Source: Desulfobacterales bacterium
Lineage (GTDB): Bacteria > Desulfobacterota > Desulfobacteria > Desulfobacterales > JAHEIW01
DNA length: 6,855 nt
Assembly (NCBI GenBank): GCA_030145015.1
Contig: JAQYWI010000245.1
Span: 1-6,855 of the forward strand
Direction of reading: 5' to 3'
The notes beneath the pieces are model-generated. The model worked only from the letters and a program-made list of their open reading frames with translations. It had not been told where the DNA came from and ran no database searches. Position 1 is the stretch's first letter. Every line of letters starts with the position of its first letter. The translations under genes and the position numbers were made by a program. This document shows positions 5,485 through 6,855 of the stretch, one piece after another.

Positions 5485-6855
5485 ATGCTCAGGCAGGTTT
5501 ATTTACGCCCGATTGTGCCGCTGCTGATAGCGCTGATAAGCGGTATCATTTTGGGGAGTCGATTTCCGGGCCATACAGCGGGTTTGCTGGTGCCTGTTGT
5601 CTGCGCTGCCGTTTTAACCGGAATCAGCATCAAACGCAACCAAGCGGCCGCATGGGCCCCGATTATTCTTTTTGCGCTCCTGGGATATGCTTCCGTCCAG
5701 CCCTGGGTATCACCGAACTTTTCTCCCAATCACATTCAGCATTTTTCAGATGAAAGTCGCTGGCAGATTGCCGGGGTGGTGGACTCCGATCCGGTCGAAT
5801 CTAAATATTTAAAAAGATTTGTTTTGCGTGCAGATGCCCTGAGCCGCCAAAAGGAGTTCCATCGGGTCACCGGCAAGATTCGGGTTACGGTAACAGATCC
5901 GGGTCCGGCGTTTGCCAAAGGCGATCGAGTTGTATTTCGCAGCCGACTGCGGGCAATCCGCAACTTCAACAATCCGGGAGGATTCAACTACCAACGATAT
6001 ATGGCCTTTAAAGGCATATGGCGCACCGCCTACACCCAGGGCAATCGACTGGAGGTTATCCAAAAAAAAGGTTCAAAGGGCCTGCCGCAACAGCTCTACG
6101 ACGCCCGTCGCGCCCTGGCAGCACTCATCGAGCGGGCCGGCAATGGTTCATCCGCCGCGGTGCTAAAAGCCCTGATTATCGGTGATCGTGCGGCGATCCC
6201 ATCGAAGTTACGCGACACTTTTAATCGCGCCGGCGTCGGCCATATCCTCGCGATTTCAGGACTTCATATCGGCATCGTCGCCACGGTCGCTTTTTTCTTT
6301 TTTCAAAAACTGTTGTGCTTTGTTAAGCCGTTTCTCTGGCGGGCATGGACGCGCAAGGGGGCTGCTATTTTTTCATTAGTTCCGGTTTGCATTTATGGCC
6401 TTATTTCCGGAATGTCGCCCTCGACCCAGCGGGCGCTTATCATGGTCACCGCGTTTCTAATGACGTTTCTGGTCGAACGCGAGCGCGATGCCTTCAATAT
6501 TCTGGCCCTGGCCGCTTTTATCATCCTGATCTTTTATCCGCCTTCAGTTTTTTCCATCTCATTTCAACTTTCGTTTATGGCCGTGTTGTCTATCCTTTAC
6601 GGACTGTCTCGCACCCACCAGGCCCTGCCGATCGGTAGCGTAATCACCAAAAGCGGGTTTCGTCTTCAACTGCTCCGAAAATTGTTCACGTTTTTTCTGG
6701 TGTCCTTTTTTGCGATTTGCGGCACCCTGCCGCTGGTGATGTTTTATTTTAATCAGATATCGGTCATCGGACTCCTGGCAAATGCGGTCATTGTACCGCT
6801 GGTGGGCTTTTTTGTTATACCCTGCGGGCTTTTGGCCCTGTTTATATATCCGATC
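5485..6855 (+). CDS. comEC: ComEC/Rec2 family DNA internalisation channel (3' truncated by the window)
   Basis: The frame is open from ATG 5485 to the last base, giving 457 N-terminal residues. ComEC proteins are typically about 750-800 residues; the rest, including any C-terminal metallo-beta-lactamase-like domain, is outside. The N-terminus has membrane spans at about 9-26, 31-48 and 56-74. A soluble DUF4131-type (OB-fold) region follows, ending with NNPGGFNYQRYMAFKGI (162-178). The polytopic Competence domain then carries the hallmarks GHILAISGLHIGIV (252-265), SPSTQRALIM (311-320) and SISFQLSFMAVLSI (357-370). The protein forms the inner-membrane channel that imports single-stranded DNA during natural transformation. 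The next in-frame stop upstream is TAA 5422-5424, with no ATG, GTG or TTG codon before 5485, so the start is well constrained. Its Shine-Dalgarno is weak (CGGA, 5474-5477). No frameshift is seen. Confidence 0.95.
   Translation, partial: MLRQVYLRPIVPLLIALISGIILGSRFPGHTAGLLVPVVCAAVLTGISIKRNQAAAWAPIILFALLGYASVQPWVSPNFSPNHIQHFSDESRWQIAGVVDSDPVESKYLKRFVLRADALSRQKEFHRVTGKIRVTVTDPGPAFAKGDRVVFRSRLRAIRNFNNPGGFNYQRYMAFKGIWRTAYTQGNRLEVIQKKGSKGLPQQLYDARRALAALIERAGNGSSAAVLKALIIGDRAAIPSKLRDTFNRAGVGHILAISGLHIGIVATVAFFFFQKLLCFVKPFLWRAWTRKGAAIFSLVPVCIYGLISGMSPSTQRALIMVTAFLMTFLVERERDAFNILALAAFIILIFYPPSVFSISFQLSFMAVLSILYGLSRTHQALPIGSVITKSGFRLQLLRKLFTFFLVSFFAICGTLPLVMFYFNQISVIGLLANAVIVPLVGFFVIPCGLLALFIYPI

Overview
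The window looks like a piece of the chromosome of a sulfate-reducing bacterium of the Desulfobacterota (former Deltaproteobacteria). This is inferred from gene content: a molybdopterin-oxidoreductase-like protein, a four-cluster ferredoxin-like protein and an NrfD-type membrane protein lie in the order and with the sequence character of qrcB-qrcC-qrcD. These encode the periplasm-facing quinone reductase complex that passes electrons from periplasmic hydrogenases and formate dehydrogenases, via cytochrome c3, to menaquinone. All genes are on the + strand.

Layout. 1-1191 is the 3' part of qrcB. 1192-1503 is a 312-base gap, unusually long for the inside of an operon. It holds a repeat-rich segment (two arrays of a degenerate octamer in opposite orientations) bounded by a 9-base direct repeat, then a 9-bp hairpin and an AT-rich leader. 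1504-2310 is qrcC and 2373-3704 is qrcD. Directly behind qrcD, with a strong ribosome binding site, is an uncharacterised gene for a 52-residue single-span membrane protein (3720-3878). A strong intrinsic terminator (3899-3943) closes this unit.

murA (3958-5208), encoding the first committed enzyme of peptidoglycan synthesis, starts only 14 bases after the terminator. Its promoter therefore probably lies upstream of, or inside, the hairpin. 5209-5484 is filled almost entirely by a 224-base non-coding element with 15-base terminal inverted repeats (14/15 matching), flanked by an exact 8-base direct repeat. This is the signature of a MITE. The last gene, comEC (5485 to the window end, truncated), encodes the DNA-uptake channel.

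How the parts work together. QrcB, QrcC and QrcD should form one membrane-bound complex, and the 52-residue protein is a good candidate for an overlooked accessory subunit. murA and comEC are unrelated housekeeping and DNA-uptake genes. The most interesting points are the small qrc-linked membrane protein, the MITE between murA and comEC, and the apparent second insertion inside the qrc operon. No complete transposase, tRNA, rRNA or CRISPR array is visible.
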